Shown in pieces: positions 53,272-63,084 of a stretch of DNA of 64,000 nt (position 1 is its first letter; each line of letters opens with the position of its first letter). The position numbers and the translations under genes are program-made. The DNA is from Ktedonobacter robiniae. GTDB lineage: Bacteria > Chloroflexota > Ktedonobacteria > Ktedonobacterales > Ktedonobacteraceae. A model generated the notes under the pieces. The model did no database searches. It saw only the letters and a program-made list of their open reading frames with translations, and was not told the DNA's origin. The stretch is taken from contig NZ_BNJG01000002.1 in the NCBI RefSeq assembly GCF_016587375.1, forward strand, positions 62,001 through 126,000, read 5' to 3'.

Positions 53272-54426
53272 TCAAGAAAGAAGAGACGTATCCATAAGGC
53301 GAGGCAATGAGAACTCTCGGCCATTTCGGCTGATTGCCACAGCTGTTTCGCTGAGTGAGAGGGCATACTCTTCCACCCGTGGATCGCCCAGGTCATGATA
53401 AGTTTGGAGACAAGACTGGATAGCACTTGCTATGGGCTCTGCTTGCCCATAGCAGGTCAGACAGCCTTTTTGAACACAGACGATGGTTTCGTGTTGCGGC
53501 TGCGAAATCAGGTAGAGGGCATAGGGTTGTTCCTGCTCATGAGAAGGGCGAAAGTAGGCTTTTGTGAGCGTGGGGCAAAAACAATGGAGCAGAATGGCAA
53601 AGCCGTTTGATTGTTTTAAGAGCGCTTCAATATCCTCCTCAAGCTGAAGCGTTTTCTTGGGTAAAGTTGACAACTCTTTCCAGCCAAATCTGCGGATGAT
53701 AGGTCTGCTATGGGTGCCGGTGAGTTGCATATAACCACCTCGAATGGGAAGGAGCGTCCCAACACCAGTATTTCCGACCTTCTCAATACGCACAAAGATA
53801 CTTGCCAGGGGAAGGAGCACATTGGAAATCAGGATCCCCCCCTCTCGAAGTTGCGGAAGCCAAAATGGAGGAATGGCCGTCACGCCACACGTTGCTAACA
53901 GCCGATCATAGGGCGCATACGGTGCGTATCCTTCATATCCATCGGCAGCGAATGCCTGTACATTGATGATGCCTGCATGCCGGAGCCGATATGCCGCGCG
54001 CAGCACCAGATCCTCAGCGATATCAACGCTGACCACTGTTCCTGTTGGTTCCACTATATGGGCCATAAGACCTGCGTTATACCCCGTTCCTGACCCGATT
54101 TCCAGAACACGTTGCCCTGGGGCAAGTGCGAGTACTTCCAGTTGAGCGGCCATAATAGAAGGCTGTGAACTCGAGCTGCCTGGCATCTTGCGTTCATTGA
54201 TTCTGGTTACCAAATACTCATCCTGATAGAGTTCCTCGAGAGTAGGGTGAAGGATCACACCCCAGTCTAACGTATTGCCGCGTTGCTGATAGTATTGGTC
54301 TACAAAGGCTTCACGAGGAATCGTTAGAAAGGCATCGCGAACAAGTGCGGAAAGATGATGTCCAAGTGCAACCTCGATGGTTTCCACAAGCTGCTGGCGA
54401 TATTGTGCTGTTTGGGGCTGCCTCAT
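53272..54426 (-). CDS. PCMT-like (protein-L-isoaspartate) methyltransferase
   Basis: About 384 residues from MRQPQTAQYRQQLVETIEVA. The region to about 220 is of the isoaspartyl-methyltransferase type: VRDAFLTIPREAFVDQYYQQ, the pre-motif SSSSQPSIMAAQLEVLALAP, motif I RVLEIGSGTGYNAGLMA and VVSVDIAEDLV. The C-terminal 160 residues are an extension of unknown function, including a cysteine pair (VQKGCLTCYGQ). Such extended proteins may repair damaged proteins or modify peptides; I see no lanthipeptide genes next to it. AAAGGA lies about 13 nt before the start. Confidence 0.82.
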   Translation of the reverse strand: MRQPQTAQYRQQLVETIEVALGHHLSALVRDAFLTIPREAFVDQYYQQRGNTLDWGVILHPTLEELYQDEYLVTRINERKMPGSSSSQPSIMAAQLEVLALAPGQRVLEIGSGTGYNAGLMAHIVEPTGTVVSVDIAEDLVLRAAYRLRHAGIINVQAFAADGYEGYAPYAPYDRLLATCGVTAIPPFWLPQLREGGILISNVLLPLASIFVRIEKVGNTGVGTLLPIRGGYMQLTGTHSRPIIRRFGWKELSTLPKKTLQLEEDIEALLKQSNGFAILLHCFCPTLTKAYFRPSHEQEQPYALYLISQPQHETIVCVQKGCLTCYGQAEPIASAIQSCLQTYHDLGDPRVEEYALSLSETAVAISRNGREFSLPRLMDTSLLS

Positions 54427-54847
54427 TAGCTGGGTTATGTTCCTTTCTCGGCTCTTGTGAGAGGTGATAGACAGGACGTCCCTGGCTACATACGTAATAC
54501 ATTTTTTCAGGAACGAGATAAATATTCCTGTAAGGCGTGTATATCCTACGTGTTTTTTGTTTGTTGACACCCCACCATCCTCTCCTTTGCCTTTTTATAA
54601 CCTATTCGTGATTTTTGCTTTTTCTTCTTTGAGTGTACCATGTTTATTGGGACAAAAGTGGGACGGGAGTGGGACAATTAGGCTTTTCAGGTAAAAGAAG
54701 ATGAGATCTCTTGCCTCGTTTTGTGGCTGGTTTTCGCTGGTCCAAGTGCTCCCATTCCCGCGTTTCTCAGCAAAAGGGCTTTGGTAAAGGCAAAAGGAAC
54801 ATTTGTTATAATGCCTGTAAGTATTTTGCTGAGGAGCGATGTATACG
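54427..54847. other. intergenic, divergent promoter region
   Basis: About 420 bp between the methyltransferase (minus) and dnaE (plus). No gene. Confidence 0.35.
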
Positions 54848-57800
54848 ATGGCGAGCGATTTCGCGCACTTACATGTGCATACTGAATATTCCTTGCTTGA
54901 TGGTCTCAGCCGCATTCCAACTCTGGTGAAGCAGGCCAGGGCGTTGGGGATGGAGCACCTGGCGATCACCGATCATGGCGCGATGTATGGTGCCATGGAG
55001 TTTTATCTGGAGTGCCAGAAACAGGACATCCATCCAGTGATTGGCATGGAGGCCTATCTGGTTGAAGATGTCAACTACAAACCCAAGAAGAGCAATGCCT
55101 ACTGGCATCTGGTGCTTCTCGCTCGATCCCAGGCCGGGTACGAAAACCTCATGAAGCTCACCACGCTGGGGTTTACGCAGGGCCTCTACTATGGCAAACC
55201 TCGTATTGATAAGAAAATGCTCCAGGCCCATGCCGAGGGGCTGATCGCGACGTCTTCCTGTCTGGGCGGAGAAATTCCCGAACTCCTGGTGGAGAAGCAG
55301 GATATGGAGGCAGCGCAACAGGCGGTTCGCTGGTACCAGGATGTCTTTGGTCCCGAGAATTTCTACCTGGAATTTCAACAGCATTATGGGAAAGGTTCTC
55401 CACAAGATGCATGCAACGCTGGTCTCTACCAGATCTACCGGGATATGCACGTACCTGCCATTCTTACCAATGACCTCCATTATGTCAACAAAGAGCAAGC
55501 AAAGGCCCATGACCTCTTTCTCTGCATCCAGATGAACAATCGCTATGATGACCCAGACCGGTTCCGCTTTGACTCTGATGAATATTTCCTGAAATCTCCA
55601 CAAGAGATGGCCCTCCTCTATCCCGATATCCCTGAGGTGTTGCACAATACGGTGACACTTGCCGAACGCTGCCGGATTGATCCCACCGCAAAGAAGGCCG
55701 GGTTACCCATCTTCGATATTCCTGATGGTTTCTCATCTCCCGACGACTACCTCTATGATCTCTGTCAAAAGGGGGCAAGATGGCGCTTTGGTGAGGTCAG
55801 CACGCGCGTTCAGGAGCAGATTGACTATGAGTTTAGCATCATCAAGCAGAAAGGCTTTGCAAGTTATTTTCTCATTCAGCAGGATGTGACGAACTATGCT
55901 CGCGACCATGGCATCACCTGCCTGGCCAGGGGATCGGCTGCGGGAAGCCTCATCGCGTATTGTCTGGGGATTACCAATGTTGACCCGTTGCGTTATGGCC
56001 TGCTCTTTGAGCGCTTCATGAATCCTGAGCGTAACGATATGCCCGATATCGACATGGATTACCCCGACTCCAGGCGTGAAGAAGTGATCAACTATACCAT
56101 GCAGCGCTATGGGCTGGAGAAGACGGCTCAGATGGTTACCTTTAACACGCTGGCTGCCAAAGGATCAGTTAAGGATGTGGCTCGCGCTCTCGGCAAAACG
56201 GAGCTTGGAGAACGGATTACGCGCCTGATCCCAATAGGACCCAAGGTGACGCTCCAGAGCTCGCTCGATGAGGTGTCTGAGCTCAATGTGCTCTACAGTC
56301 AGAATGGAGAGGTGCATGAAATCATTGACTTTGCTCGCCAGTTGGAGGGCCTCAATCGCTCGACTGGCGTTCACGCGGCAGGTGTCTTGCTCTCGGCCAG
56401 GCCACTCAATGAGATTGTGCCTCTTTCGCGCAAAGATCCCAAAGATCCCACGACGCCTCTGGTCTGTGGCTACGAGCACAAGTGGCTGGAAGATAATTTA
56501 GGGCTCATCAAATATGACTTCCTGGGGCTTGCCAACCTCTCTGTGCTCAGAGAGGCCCTCGCGTTTGTTGCCAGGACGCAGAGGGAAGAACTGCTTCTAG
56601 AGCAAATTCCTGTCGATCCTACACCTGATCCTGTCTTGAGTGAGAAGAGGGAGAAAGCCTTTGCGATGCTCTCGCGTGGCGATGCCATTGCAGTCTTCCA
56701 GCTTGAGTCAGCAAAGATGCGCGAATATCTTAAGCAACTCAAACCGACATGTATCGAAGACATCATGGCCATGGTGGCTCTCTATCGTCCTGGACCCATG
56801 GATAGTATCCCGGAGTTTGTGGCCTGTAAACATGGGCGCAAGAAGGTCACCTATCTCGACCCACGCCTTTCGGAATGGCTTGCCGAGTCCTATGGCGTCA
56901 TTGTCTATCAGGACCAGGTGCTCCAGATCGCTAACAACCTGGCAGGCTTCTCCTGGGGCAAAGTGAACAAGTTCCGTAAAGCCCTGAGCAAAAAGAAGAT
57001 GGATGAAGTCGAGGGGTACAAAGGCGATTTTATACAGGGCTGTGTCCATAATGGCATGAAGGCAGCGGATGCAGAAAAGCTCTTTACTCTCGTCTTGCCC
57101 TTTGGCGGCTACGGCTTCAACAAGGCACATGCCGCAAGTTATGGGGTAGTTGCCTACTATACCGCCTATCTGAAGGCGAACTATCCAGCGGAGTATATGG
57201 CGGCGGCCCTCACGGCTGATGCTGGTGACTCGAAGCAGGTCGCCGTCTTTATTGCCGAAGCCCACAAAATGGGTGTCAAAGTGCTGGGTCCTGATGTGAA
57301 CACCAGCGAGCTTGGTTTCTCGGTCGAAGAGGGCAATATTCGCTTTGGCTTGCTTGCCATCAAAGGCATCGGTGAAGGGCCAATCACAGAGATTCTACGT
57401 GCGCGTGCCGACGGGGGACCATTCACCTCGCTCGTCGATTTCTGTGTTCGCGTCACTGTGGGCAAAGGTGTGATTGAAAATCTTATTAAGGCGGGCGCCC
57501 TGGATTCTATCGAGGGAGAAGGGAAACGCCATCGGCTTCTGGCCTCAGTTGAGACGGCAATCACCTATGGCAAACGAGAGCGCCAGGCGCGAGAACGAGA
57601 AGTCTTTAGTCTCTTTAAAGATCTCGCGTCTGCCCCGGCGGCGCTTGTCTTTTCTCTTTCAGAGGCCGCAGAGATCTCACGCAAACAGCTCCTGGACTGG
57701 GAAAAGGAGCTGATTGGCGTCTATATTTCGCCTCATCCGCTGACCTATCTGGCGCACCTGTTTGATGGACGCGTTACACATAACACCACAGAATTGCTGG

Positions 57801-58360
57801 AAAAAGGAGCGGAGGTCGGGAAAGGGACGGTCACGCTGGGAGGCGTCATCACCAACATTCGTGCCTTTAGCACCAAGAAGGGCGATATGATGTGCAGTTT
57901 CACCCTTGAGGATGCTCAAGGTGGCATGGTAGTTACCGTCTTTCCTCGTGACTATGAGACCTTTAAAGAATACATCGAGGAAGACAAGGTGGTACTCCTG
58001 ACTGGCGAGACCCAGTATCGAGAGCAGCGTGATGAGGTCAATGTTCTCTGTAACAAGATCGAGCCACTTCAGGCAGTAGAAAAGGAGATGAACCGCCAGC
58101 GTCAACTGGTCTGGTTTACGCTGCATTCCTGGGGAGGTGATGAAGTTGCCATCTCCGACGCCAAAATAAAAGTGCAGGATCTTCATGCCTGCCTGCGTCA
58201 TGCTGACAAAGGACATGATCTCTACGAAATCGAGGTCTGCAACGGGGAATGGGGTGTTCGCCTTACTCCTCATGAGAACACTATCGATTTTACGCCCCAA
58301 CTTCATCAGCAGGTAGCAAGCATTCTCGGCAAAGAGAATATCAAGGTCCAGCCTTTGTAG
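54848..58360 (+). CDS. dnaE: DNA polymerase III alpha subunit
   Basis: 1170 residues, complete. The N-terminal PHP domain begins ASDFAHLHVHTEYSLLDGL with LAITDHGAMYGAMEFYLE. The polymerase core has the catalytic acids in MPDIDMDYPDSRR (about 397-409), and further motifs LAARGSAAGSLIAYCLG-like and IKYDFLGLANLSVLREAL. Next are VALYRPGPMDSIPEFVACKH, the helix-hairpin-helix and the OB-fold region (VTLGGVITNIRAFSTKKGDM). A Zn/PHP-dependent proofreading role is possible because the PHP histidines are present. The start at MASDF is preferred over MYTMASDF. This is the only clearly essential housekeeping gene in the right half. Confidence 0.97.
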   Translation: MASDFAHLHVHTEYSLLDGLSRIPTLVKQARALGMEHLAITDHGAMYGAMEFYLECQKQDIHPVIGMEAYLVEDVNYKPKKSNAYWHLVLLARSQAGYENLMKLTTLGFTQGLYYGKPRIDKKMLQAHAEGLIATSSCLGGEIPELLVEKQDMEAAQQAVRWYQDVFGPENFYLEFQQHYGKGSPQDACNAGLYQIYRDMHVPAILTNDLHYVNKEQAKAHDLFLCIQMNNRYDDPDRFRFDSDEYFLKSPQEMALLYPDIPEVLHNTVTLAERCRIDPTAKKAGLPIFDIPDGFSSPDDYLYDLCQKGARWRFGEVSTRVQEQIDYEFSIIKQKGFASYFLIQQDVTNYARDHGITCLARGSAAGSLIAYCLGITNVDPLRYGLLFERFMNPERNDMPDIDMDYPDSRREEVINYTMQRYGLEKTAQMVTFNTLAAKGSVKDVARALGKTELGERITRLIPIGPKVTLQSSLDEVSELNVLYSQNGEVHEIIDFARQLEGLNRSTGVHAAGVLLSARPLNEIVPLSRKDPKDPTTPLVCGYEHKWLEDNLGLIKYDFLGLANLSVLREALAFVARTQREELLLEQIPVDPTPDPVLSEKREKAFAMLSRGDAIAVFQLESAKMREYLKQLKPTCIEDIMAMVALYRPGPMDSIPEFVACKHGRKKVTYLDPRLSEWLAESYGVIVYQDQVLQIANNLAGFSWGKVNKFRKALSKKKMDEVEGYKGDFIQGCVHNGMKAADAEKLFTLVLPFGGYGFNKAHAASYGVVAYYTAYLKANYPAEYMAAALTADAGDSKQVAVFIAEAHKMGVKVLGPDVNTSELGFSVEEGNIRFGLLAIKGIGEGPITEILRARADGGPFTSLVDFCVRVTVGKGVIENLIKAGALDSIEGEGKRHRLLASVETAITYGKRERQAREREVFSLFKDLASAPAALVFSLSEAAEISRKQLLDWEKELIGVYISPHPLTYLAHLFDGRVTHNTTELLEKGAEVGKGTVTLGGVITNIRAFSTKKGDMMCSFTLEDAQGGMVVTVFPRDYETFKEYIEEDKVVLLTGETQYREQRDEVNVLCNKIEPLQAVEKEMNRQRQLVWFTLHSWGGDEVAISDAKIKVQDLHACLRHADKGHDLYEIEVCNGEWGVRLTPHENTIDFTPQLHQQVASILGKENIKVQPL

Positions 58361-58395
58361 GAGAAGAGGGAAGATAGTATGCCTTCCCTCTTCTC
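58361..58395 (+). terminator. hairpin after dnaE
   Basis: GAGAAGAGGGAAG (58361-58373) pairs perfectly with CTTCCCTCTTCTC (58383-58395) immediately after the dnaE stop codon. It has no T-run, but the position fits a terminator serving dnaE and the convergent acetyltransferase. Confidence 0.6.
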
Positions 58396-58429
58396 GTATG
58401 CTATCAGGAGAGCCGTGTGATAACGAGTT

Positions 58430-58939
58430 TTAAGAGCGTTGAGTCTCCCACTCAGGGCGAAGAATGGACATCACGATCTTGTCGTGATACGCTCCATCGC
58501 GATAACAGGCGTCACGTAGTATTCCTTCTTGCTGAAACCCCGCCCTCGTGTACGCTTTTATTCCACCTGTATTCAGCGAAGAAACAGTGAGCATGATACG
58601 ATGCAAATTCAAGCTGGCAAAGCCATAGTGGACAATCAGTTGTGTGGCTTCTGTCCCGTAACCCTGTCCCCAACTCCCTTTCTCTCCCAGCAAAATATAA
58701 TATTCTCCGGAATGGTTAATACTGCTTATCGAGGCGATTCCTGCGTATCCAATCAATTGACTTCCATCTTTTTTCATGACCCCAAGTGTCAGTGTATTTT
58801 TATCCTGAAGCGTTTGTTGTAGCCACTGTTCGGCCTCCTTTTTCGACCAGGGAAACAGCCATGTTCCCATTGAGTACCTGACGACCTCACGATCAGCAAA
58901 CCATGTCCAAAACCTATCGAGATCTTCAAGTTTTGACGT
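58430..58939 (-). pseudogene. GNAT acetyltransferase, N-terminus split off by a transposon
   Basis: Complete from KLEDLDRFWTWFADREVVRY through IGYAGIASISSINHSGEYYI, the acetyl-CoA loop GSWGQGYGTEATQLIV and SSLNTGGIKAYTRAGFQQEG. It is a RimJ/RimL-type acetyltransferase lacking only the first ten or so residues. Those lie on the other side of the inserted element (60358-60395, reading ILIERLVMR), so the insertion is recent. An internal start (MGTWLF) could give a truncated protein. Confidence 0.82.
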
Positions 58940-60357
58940 TTAGACAAAAGAAAACAAAAGGCACCCCAACCTTGCGGAGGGCTGCCTCAAAGAAGTAAAG
59001 TTCTTGTAATTACAAAACCCAAAAAGGACTTTGCTTCCATGGACAGTTGTACCACATTGAAAGGATTTCGTCACGAGGCCTATGCCTGTTTTCTGCGATC
59101 TGCGGACGCGTTGTGGAATGCGGTGGATGCTCTCATGAGCACCCCGCAAGCCACCTCCTTTGCTGAACTCTCGCAATCGTTGTGGTTTGAGCGCAAATGG
59201 CCCAGCCTCTACAAAGCGTTTGTCAGAGGACGCATTGATGAAGGGCGCTTGCGAAGCATCTTCGTACGCTACCTCAAGCCACCAAAGCCGGGGAGCTGGG
59301 TATGGATCGGGATTGATGCCAGTAGCATTGCCCGTGCTGAGGCAGCCACCTCGGCAGATCGGACGGCTCAACACGTGCCGAATCTGCCTGAGTGTAAGAA
59401 GCCCGTGACCTTTGGCTGGCAGTTCTCGACCGTGGTCGCCTTGCCAAGCGTTCCCAGTAGCTGGACCTACATCTTGGATCAACGACGAGTGGATTCGCAG
59501 ACCACAGCCATTGAAGTCGCTTACGAGCAACTGGCGAGCCTGGTTCCCCAATTGGGAGCCAAGGCCATTGTCTTGCTGGATCGAGGCTACGATGCGACCT
59601 GGTTGTGGTGTCGCTGTAGCGGCTTGCAGGCGGGTGTGCTGGGTCGGCTCAAAAGCAACCGCTGCCTGTATCGGGAGGCTCCCCCACCAACGGGGAAAAG
59701 AGGAGCCCCACGCAAAGATGGAGACAAGCTCCAACCCAAAGACACGAGTACGCATGGACACCCTGATGGGGTCTTTAGCGGTACCGATACCAAGGGTCGC
59801 CCGGTGCAAGTCACCTTCTGGAAGCACATGCATGTGAAAGCCGCTCGCTGGCTGCAACTGACCGTGGTCCGTGTGGTGCGGCCTCATGCCAGCAACAAGG
59901 AACGCGATCCCCGTAGCAGTTGGTTTGTCTGGATTGGGGATCAAGAAGCCGATGTGGTGCAGATTGCCTTGGGCTATGTGCTGCGCTTTGGCCAGGAGCA
60001 TGGCTATCGCTTTGACAAACAGGCGCTCTTGTGGGAGCAAGCTCGTTTGCGCACTCCTGAACAATTCGAGCGCTGGAGCCAGGTGGTTGCCATTGTCCAC
60101 AATCAGCTGGTCTTGGCACGTGGCTTGGTGCAACCCCAGTTGCGTCCCTGGGAAAATCGAGAGCGGCAGCCCACGCCTCAGCAGATCAGACGCGGCATGG
60201 ACAAATTGTTGCGCACCCTGGGGACTCCTGCTTGTGCCCCTCAACCACGCGGAAAATCGAAAGGCCGCCAAAAAGGGGAGCGGGTGAAGAAGGCCGAGCG
60301 CTTTGCCGTCATTCGCAAAAGGCCAAAGCTGCCTCACCTTGTTCCATTGTGATCGCA
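58940..60357 (+). mobile_element. DDE insertion element in a GNAT gene
   Basis: 1.42 kb. It encodes one transposase and separates the two halves of the acetyltransferase gene, which brackets its boundaries closely. Short similar words (GGCTGCCTCA / AGCTGCCTCA) occur near both ends, but I could not define clean inverted repeats or the duplication by eye. Confidence 0.75.
59039..60352 (+). CDS. IS4/IS701-like DDE transposase
   Basis: 437 residues. The first acid is in WVWIGIDASSIARAEA and the second in AIVLLDRGYDATWL. The third lies in the C-terminal part, near LRFGQEHGYRFDKQALLWEQ. Between them is the LGRLKSNRCLYREAPPPTGK and RPVQVTFWKHMHVKAARWLQ region of the IS4-like insertion domain. The tail is basic (PRGKSKGRQKGERVKKAERF). 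I assign the DDE superfamily with confidence; the exact IS family is uncertain. Confidence 0.85.
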   Translation: MDSCTTLKGFRHEAYACFLRSADALWNAVDALMSTPQATSFAELSQSLWFERKWPSLYKAFVRGRIDEGRLRSIFVRYLKPPKPGSWVWIGIDASSIARAEAATSADRTAQHVPNLPECKKPVTFGWQFSTVVALPSVPSSWTYILDQRRVDSQTTAIEVAYEQLASLVPQLGAKAIVLLDRGYDATWLWCRCSGLQAGVLGRLKSNRCLYREAPPPTGKRGAPRKDGDKLQPKDTSTHGHPDGVFSGTDTKGRPVQVTFWKHMHVKAARWLQLTVVRVVRPHASNKERDPRSSWFVWIGDQEADVVQIALGYVLRFGQEHGYRFDKQALLWEQARLRTPEQFERWSQVVAIVHNQLVLARGLVQPQLRPWENRERQPTPQQIRRGMDKLLRTLGTPACAPQPRGKSKGRQKGERVKKAERFAVIRKRPKLPHLVPL

Positions 60358-60548
60358 TAACGAGCCTTTCAATCAGAATGCTTGGTGTTCAACTGAACTT
60401 TGTGGAAGTTCTGTCATGGTATTTTTGTCTAAACGACAATCAAGTTCTAAGGAACGCAGAATTACTTTCTCGCCTGCCAGAAATGTATTCATCTTTTTTC
60501 GTGCTCCTCGCCTGTACATATATCGGAAAAGATAAAGTAGCATAAAAT

Positions 60549-60860
60549 GTGAATAGCGGCAAGAGAACTACTTTGCAGAAGGAAGGGTATTCGATATGTG
60601 TCCATGCTCAGAGCATTGATGTTGTCTTACCTCATCAGGTGAGTATGCATCATGCGCTCCAAATCAATCAGGCAGGACTGTATCTGGATGGGATTGAAGA
60701 TGTTGAGGAAGACGGAACCGTCGTCTTTACTGATGAGGCGATGATGTTTTACCGAGATATATTCGGCTATGAGTGTAAGCGCTTACCTCTTTCAGAGGTT
60801 GAAGAGAGGGCAATGGAATTACAGGAGCGATACCTTGTACTCACACATCGGTCTTCATAA
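60549..60860 (+). CDS. hypothetical protein
   Basis: 103 residues (GTG start). There is a hydrophobic-polar alternation around SIDVVLPHQVSMHHALQINQ and an acidic helical part EDVEEDGTVVFTDEAMMFYR. No family recognised, no membrane segment. It faces the convergent phosphatase gene. Confidence 0.45.
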   Translation: MNSGKRTTLQKEGYSICVHAQSIDVVLPHQVSMHHALQINQAGLYLDGIEDVEEDGTVVFTDEAMMFYRDIFGYECKRLPLSEVEERAMELQERYLVLTHRSS

Positions 60861-60979
60861 TGTTGGTATTACTCGGCTCTAGAAGAAGGACCAGAGACAG
60901 ATACGCTCTCAGACATTTGTCGAACCTGTGAATTGTCTCCGGTTCTGTGTGCAGTATTACACAGGAATCCTACTTGTGG

Positions 60980-61831
60980 TTAGCATGGTTGATACAAAAC
61001 ATGGATTGCACTTATATCATCTGGCTTTGCGCGAAAATCAGGTTGTTGAGAACGATGATACGCGGCAGCTACCAGATTTCGCGCGGTACACGCTCCTGAA
61101 GTTGACAAAATCTCTTCTATTTCCTGACCAGTAAGATTGTCATGAACTCCATCCGTGCAGAACACAATGCGATCTCCAGGCTGAAGGGCAAGGCAACGCG
61201 TCGGAATCGACGCAAAGTCAGACCATCCTACTGCACAGGTGATTTTATTCCTTTTTTCAAAGTGCTCCTTGTCACATGGCAATAAATCATGTGCGCTTCT
61301 GGCTTGTTCAATACGCCAGCTCTCGTCTCTACTCAAGTAGCCTCGCTCAATAGCGAACGAAAAGTATCCATGATCTTCCGTGAGTCGTTGGAGGGATTGC
61401 CCATTTCGCAAAAGATAGATTCTGCTATCACCAATATGAGCCAAATAGAAAAAGGCCTGAGATTTCAGGACAGAGAGGATGCCAAGTGCAACCGTTGTTG
61501 CGGGTCTTCTTTGTTCCGGGGGGAGGACCAGTGAAGCAATGGTTGTGTCCGCGAGCTGTATCAATTGCTGCAACAGTGCTTCTCTTTCAATATGCCCAAG
61601 CAAACAATCAGTTTCAGGTAAAGCTTCAAAGGCAGAGGAGATTGTCATGGCAGCGAGATGTGAAACCAGAAGATTTCTATCTCTTCCTCCCACTGAATCA
61701 AATACCCCAAGCAGACCTCTCTCTCCATTCACCAGAACATAGTCTTCACTTTGAGATCGCTGCTCGTGCATTTGATTGGCACTATCAATGAGAAAGTGGT
61801 TTAACTGTAAGCCCATCACATGCTGATTCAA
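60980..61831 (-). CDS. PP2C-type serine/threonine phosphatase
   Basis: 283 residues with the PPM/PP2C metal-binding motifs: QSEDYVLVNGERGLLGVFDS (first Asp/Gly), ATTVALGILSVL, YLAHIGDSRIYLLRNGQSLQ, LTEDHG, RIVFCTDGVHDNLT and the final KPDDISAIHV. All metal-coordinating aspartates are present, so it is probably active. No kinase or STAS-type partner is next to it. It precedes the DUF692 operon on the same strand, with a 180-bp gap. Confidence 0.92.
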   Translation of the reverse strand: MNQHVMGLQLNHFLIDSANQMHEQRSQSEDYVLVNGERGLLGVFDSVGGRDRNLLVSHLAAMTISSAFEALPETDCLLGHIEREALLQQLIQLADTTIASLVLPPEQRRPATTVALGILSVLKSQAFFYLAHIGDSRIYLLRNGQSLQRLTEDHGYFSFAIERGYLSRDESWRIEQARSAHDLLPCDKEHFEKRNKITCAVGWSDFASIPTRCLALQPGDRIVFCTDGVHDNLTGQEIEEILSTSGACTARNLVAAAYHRSQQPDFRAKPDDISAIHVLYQPC

Positions 61832-62008
61832 ATAATTCGTACCTTCCTCTTGTCGCTCACTTCAGAGAAGAAATTTGCGTCTACATTCGCTTTTTATGCA
61901 CATTTATGATGATGAGTGACTGCACATCTGCACCCGGCTGGATTTTACTAATCTCTCTTTTACTACAATTTCCTGTATCCTACTCTTGATGTGCCAAGTC
62001 GTCAATAT
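61832..62008. other. intergenic, no gene recognised
   Basis: Short gap with no gene; probable promoter region of the phosphatase. Confidence 0.3.
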
Positions 62009-62881
62009 TTATGAAGAAACGCATTCATTTGGCATATCATTCCTCTGTTGTCGACGTACAATAGCACGTGCCTGATCCATTTGTTGGAGCAGATCAGTGA
62101 TGGGAGGGAAATGGGCATCATGCTCAAAGATAACGCTTTTTACCTGACACAGTGATACCAGGTATTCAAAAAGGCTGAAAATATTGGGGGGCACAAGCTC
62201 GCTGTGTCCATCAACATACCAACCACCTCTCTGATATCCGCCAGCAAGATGGACTTGCACGAGATGTGAGAGTGGCATGTGCGCTACAAACTGTCGGGCG
62301 TCAAATGCATGATTCGCTGCATTAATGAAGACATTAGTGACATCAAGCAAAATACCACAATCTGTTGCCTCGACCAACCTTTGAAAAAATTCGGTCTGGC
62401 TCATTGGGCTGGAAGGGATTTCCAGCATATAGGTGACGTTCTCCAGAATGAGTGGTTTCTCTAGATAGTCTTGAAGCATCTGAACACGACGGATGACGTG
62501 CTGCAATAATTCCTCTGAGAACCAGAGGGGCGCGAGGTGACCAATGTATCTCCCAGGCGTTTTGGTCATGCACAGATGTTCGCTATAGTAGGGAGCCTTC
62601 GTCACATCCGAAATGCGCTTGATGGCTTTGAGGTACGGTGTCTCGAGCTGCATCATCGATCCTATTGATAAATCCACTCCATGGGGAATGACAGGGAAGT
62701 GATCACACAGCTCTTCTAATGATCGATAGGCATCCGGGTGTGAGAGATAGTTCTCAGTAATAATTTCCAAAAAATCAATACGATCTCGGTTGGAAAATAT
62801 GCCCTCTCTCAGTTCTGAGCGATAGCCTATTCCGACCCCTAGCGCCGGGATAGCCGCTGTGTAATTGGTTATTTCTCGCAT
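62009..62881 (-). CDS. DUF692 (MbnB/TglH-like) iron-dependent oxidase
   Basis: 290 residues of the DUF692 TIM-barrel family. Visible are IPALGVGIGYRSELREGI, DFLEIITENYLSHPDAYRSL, PVIPHGVDLSIGSMMQLETP, YYSEHLCMTK, LILENVTYMLE, CGILLDVTNVFINAANHAFD and VQVHLAGGYQRGGWYVDGHS. The histidines, glutamates and aspartates expected to bind two or three iron ions are all there. Characterised members modify cysteines of ribosomal peptides. It is the last gene of a compact minus-strand operon and overlaps the start of the 71-residue Cys-rich gene's 3' end by 13 nt. Confidence 0.92.
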   Translation of the reverse strand: MREITNYTAAIPALGVGIGYRSELREGIFSNRDRIDFLEIITENYLSHPDAYRSLEELCDHFPVIPHGVDLSIGSMMQLETPYLKAIKRISDVTKAPYYSEHLCMTKTPGRYIGHLAPLWFSEELLQHVIRRVQMLQDYLEKPLILENVTYMLEIPSSPMSQTEFFQRLVEATDCGILLDVTNVFINAANHAFDARQFVAHMPLSHLVQVHLAGGYQRGGWYVDGHSELVPPNIFSLFEYLVSLCQVKSVIFEHDAHFPPITDLLQQMDQARAIVRRQQRNDMPNECVSS

Positions 62882-63084
62882 TGATGACTCCTTTCTTCTT
62901 GTGTCCAGAGAAAGCTCGAAAGGATGGTACGTGTGTCAGCAGACATGAATCGACGCCATAAAGCGCACTGTTGACAGCGTTGGCACCCTGTATCTACCAT
63001 CGTTCTCTGTTGTTGGTTCTTGCCAACGTGCTCAAGGCGAAACCGAGAGAGAGGAACTTGTTTCCCAGAGGTATCTTTGATCAT
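62869..63084 (-). CDS. small Cys-containing protein, candidate RiPP precursor
   Basis: 71 residues. The N-terminus (MIKDTSGKQVPLSRFRLEHV) is polar, as for a leader peptide. The centre has three cysteines in CQRCQQC within DTGCQRCQQCALWRRFM, and a further cysteine lies at the C-terminus. Its ATG overlaps the TGA of the upstream gene (ATGA) and its end overlaps the DUF692 start, so all three are translationally coupled. DUF692 enzymes act on short peptides of this kind, which makes this the best precursor candidate. Direct family evidence is lacking. Confidence 0.5.
   Translation of the reverse strand: MIKDTSGKQVPLSRFRLEHVGKNQQQRTMVDTGCQRCQQCALWRRFMSADTRTILSSFLWTQEERSHQCEK

Noticed and set aside
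58940-60358. 472-codon minus-strand frame
   Set aside because: Antisense to the DDE transposase; its composition is atypical and no family is recognisable.
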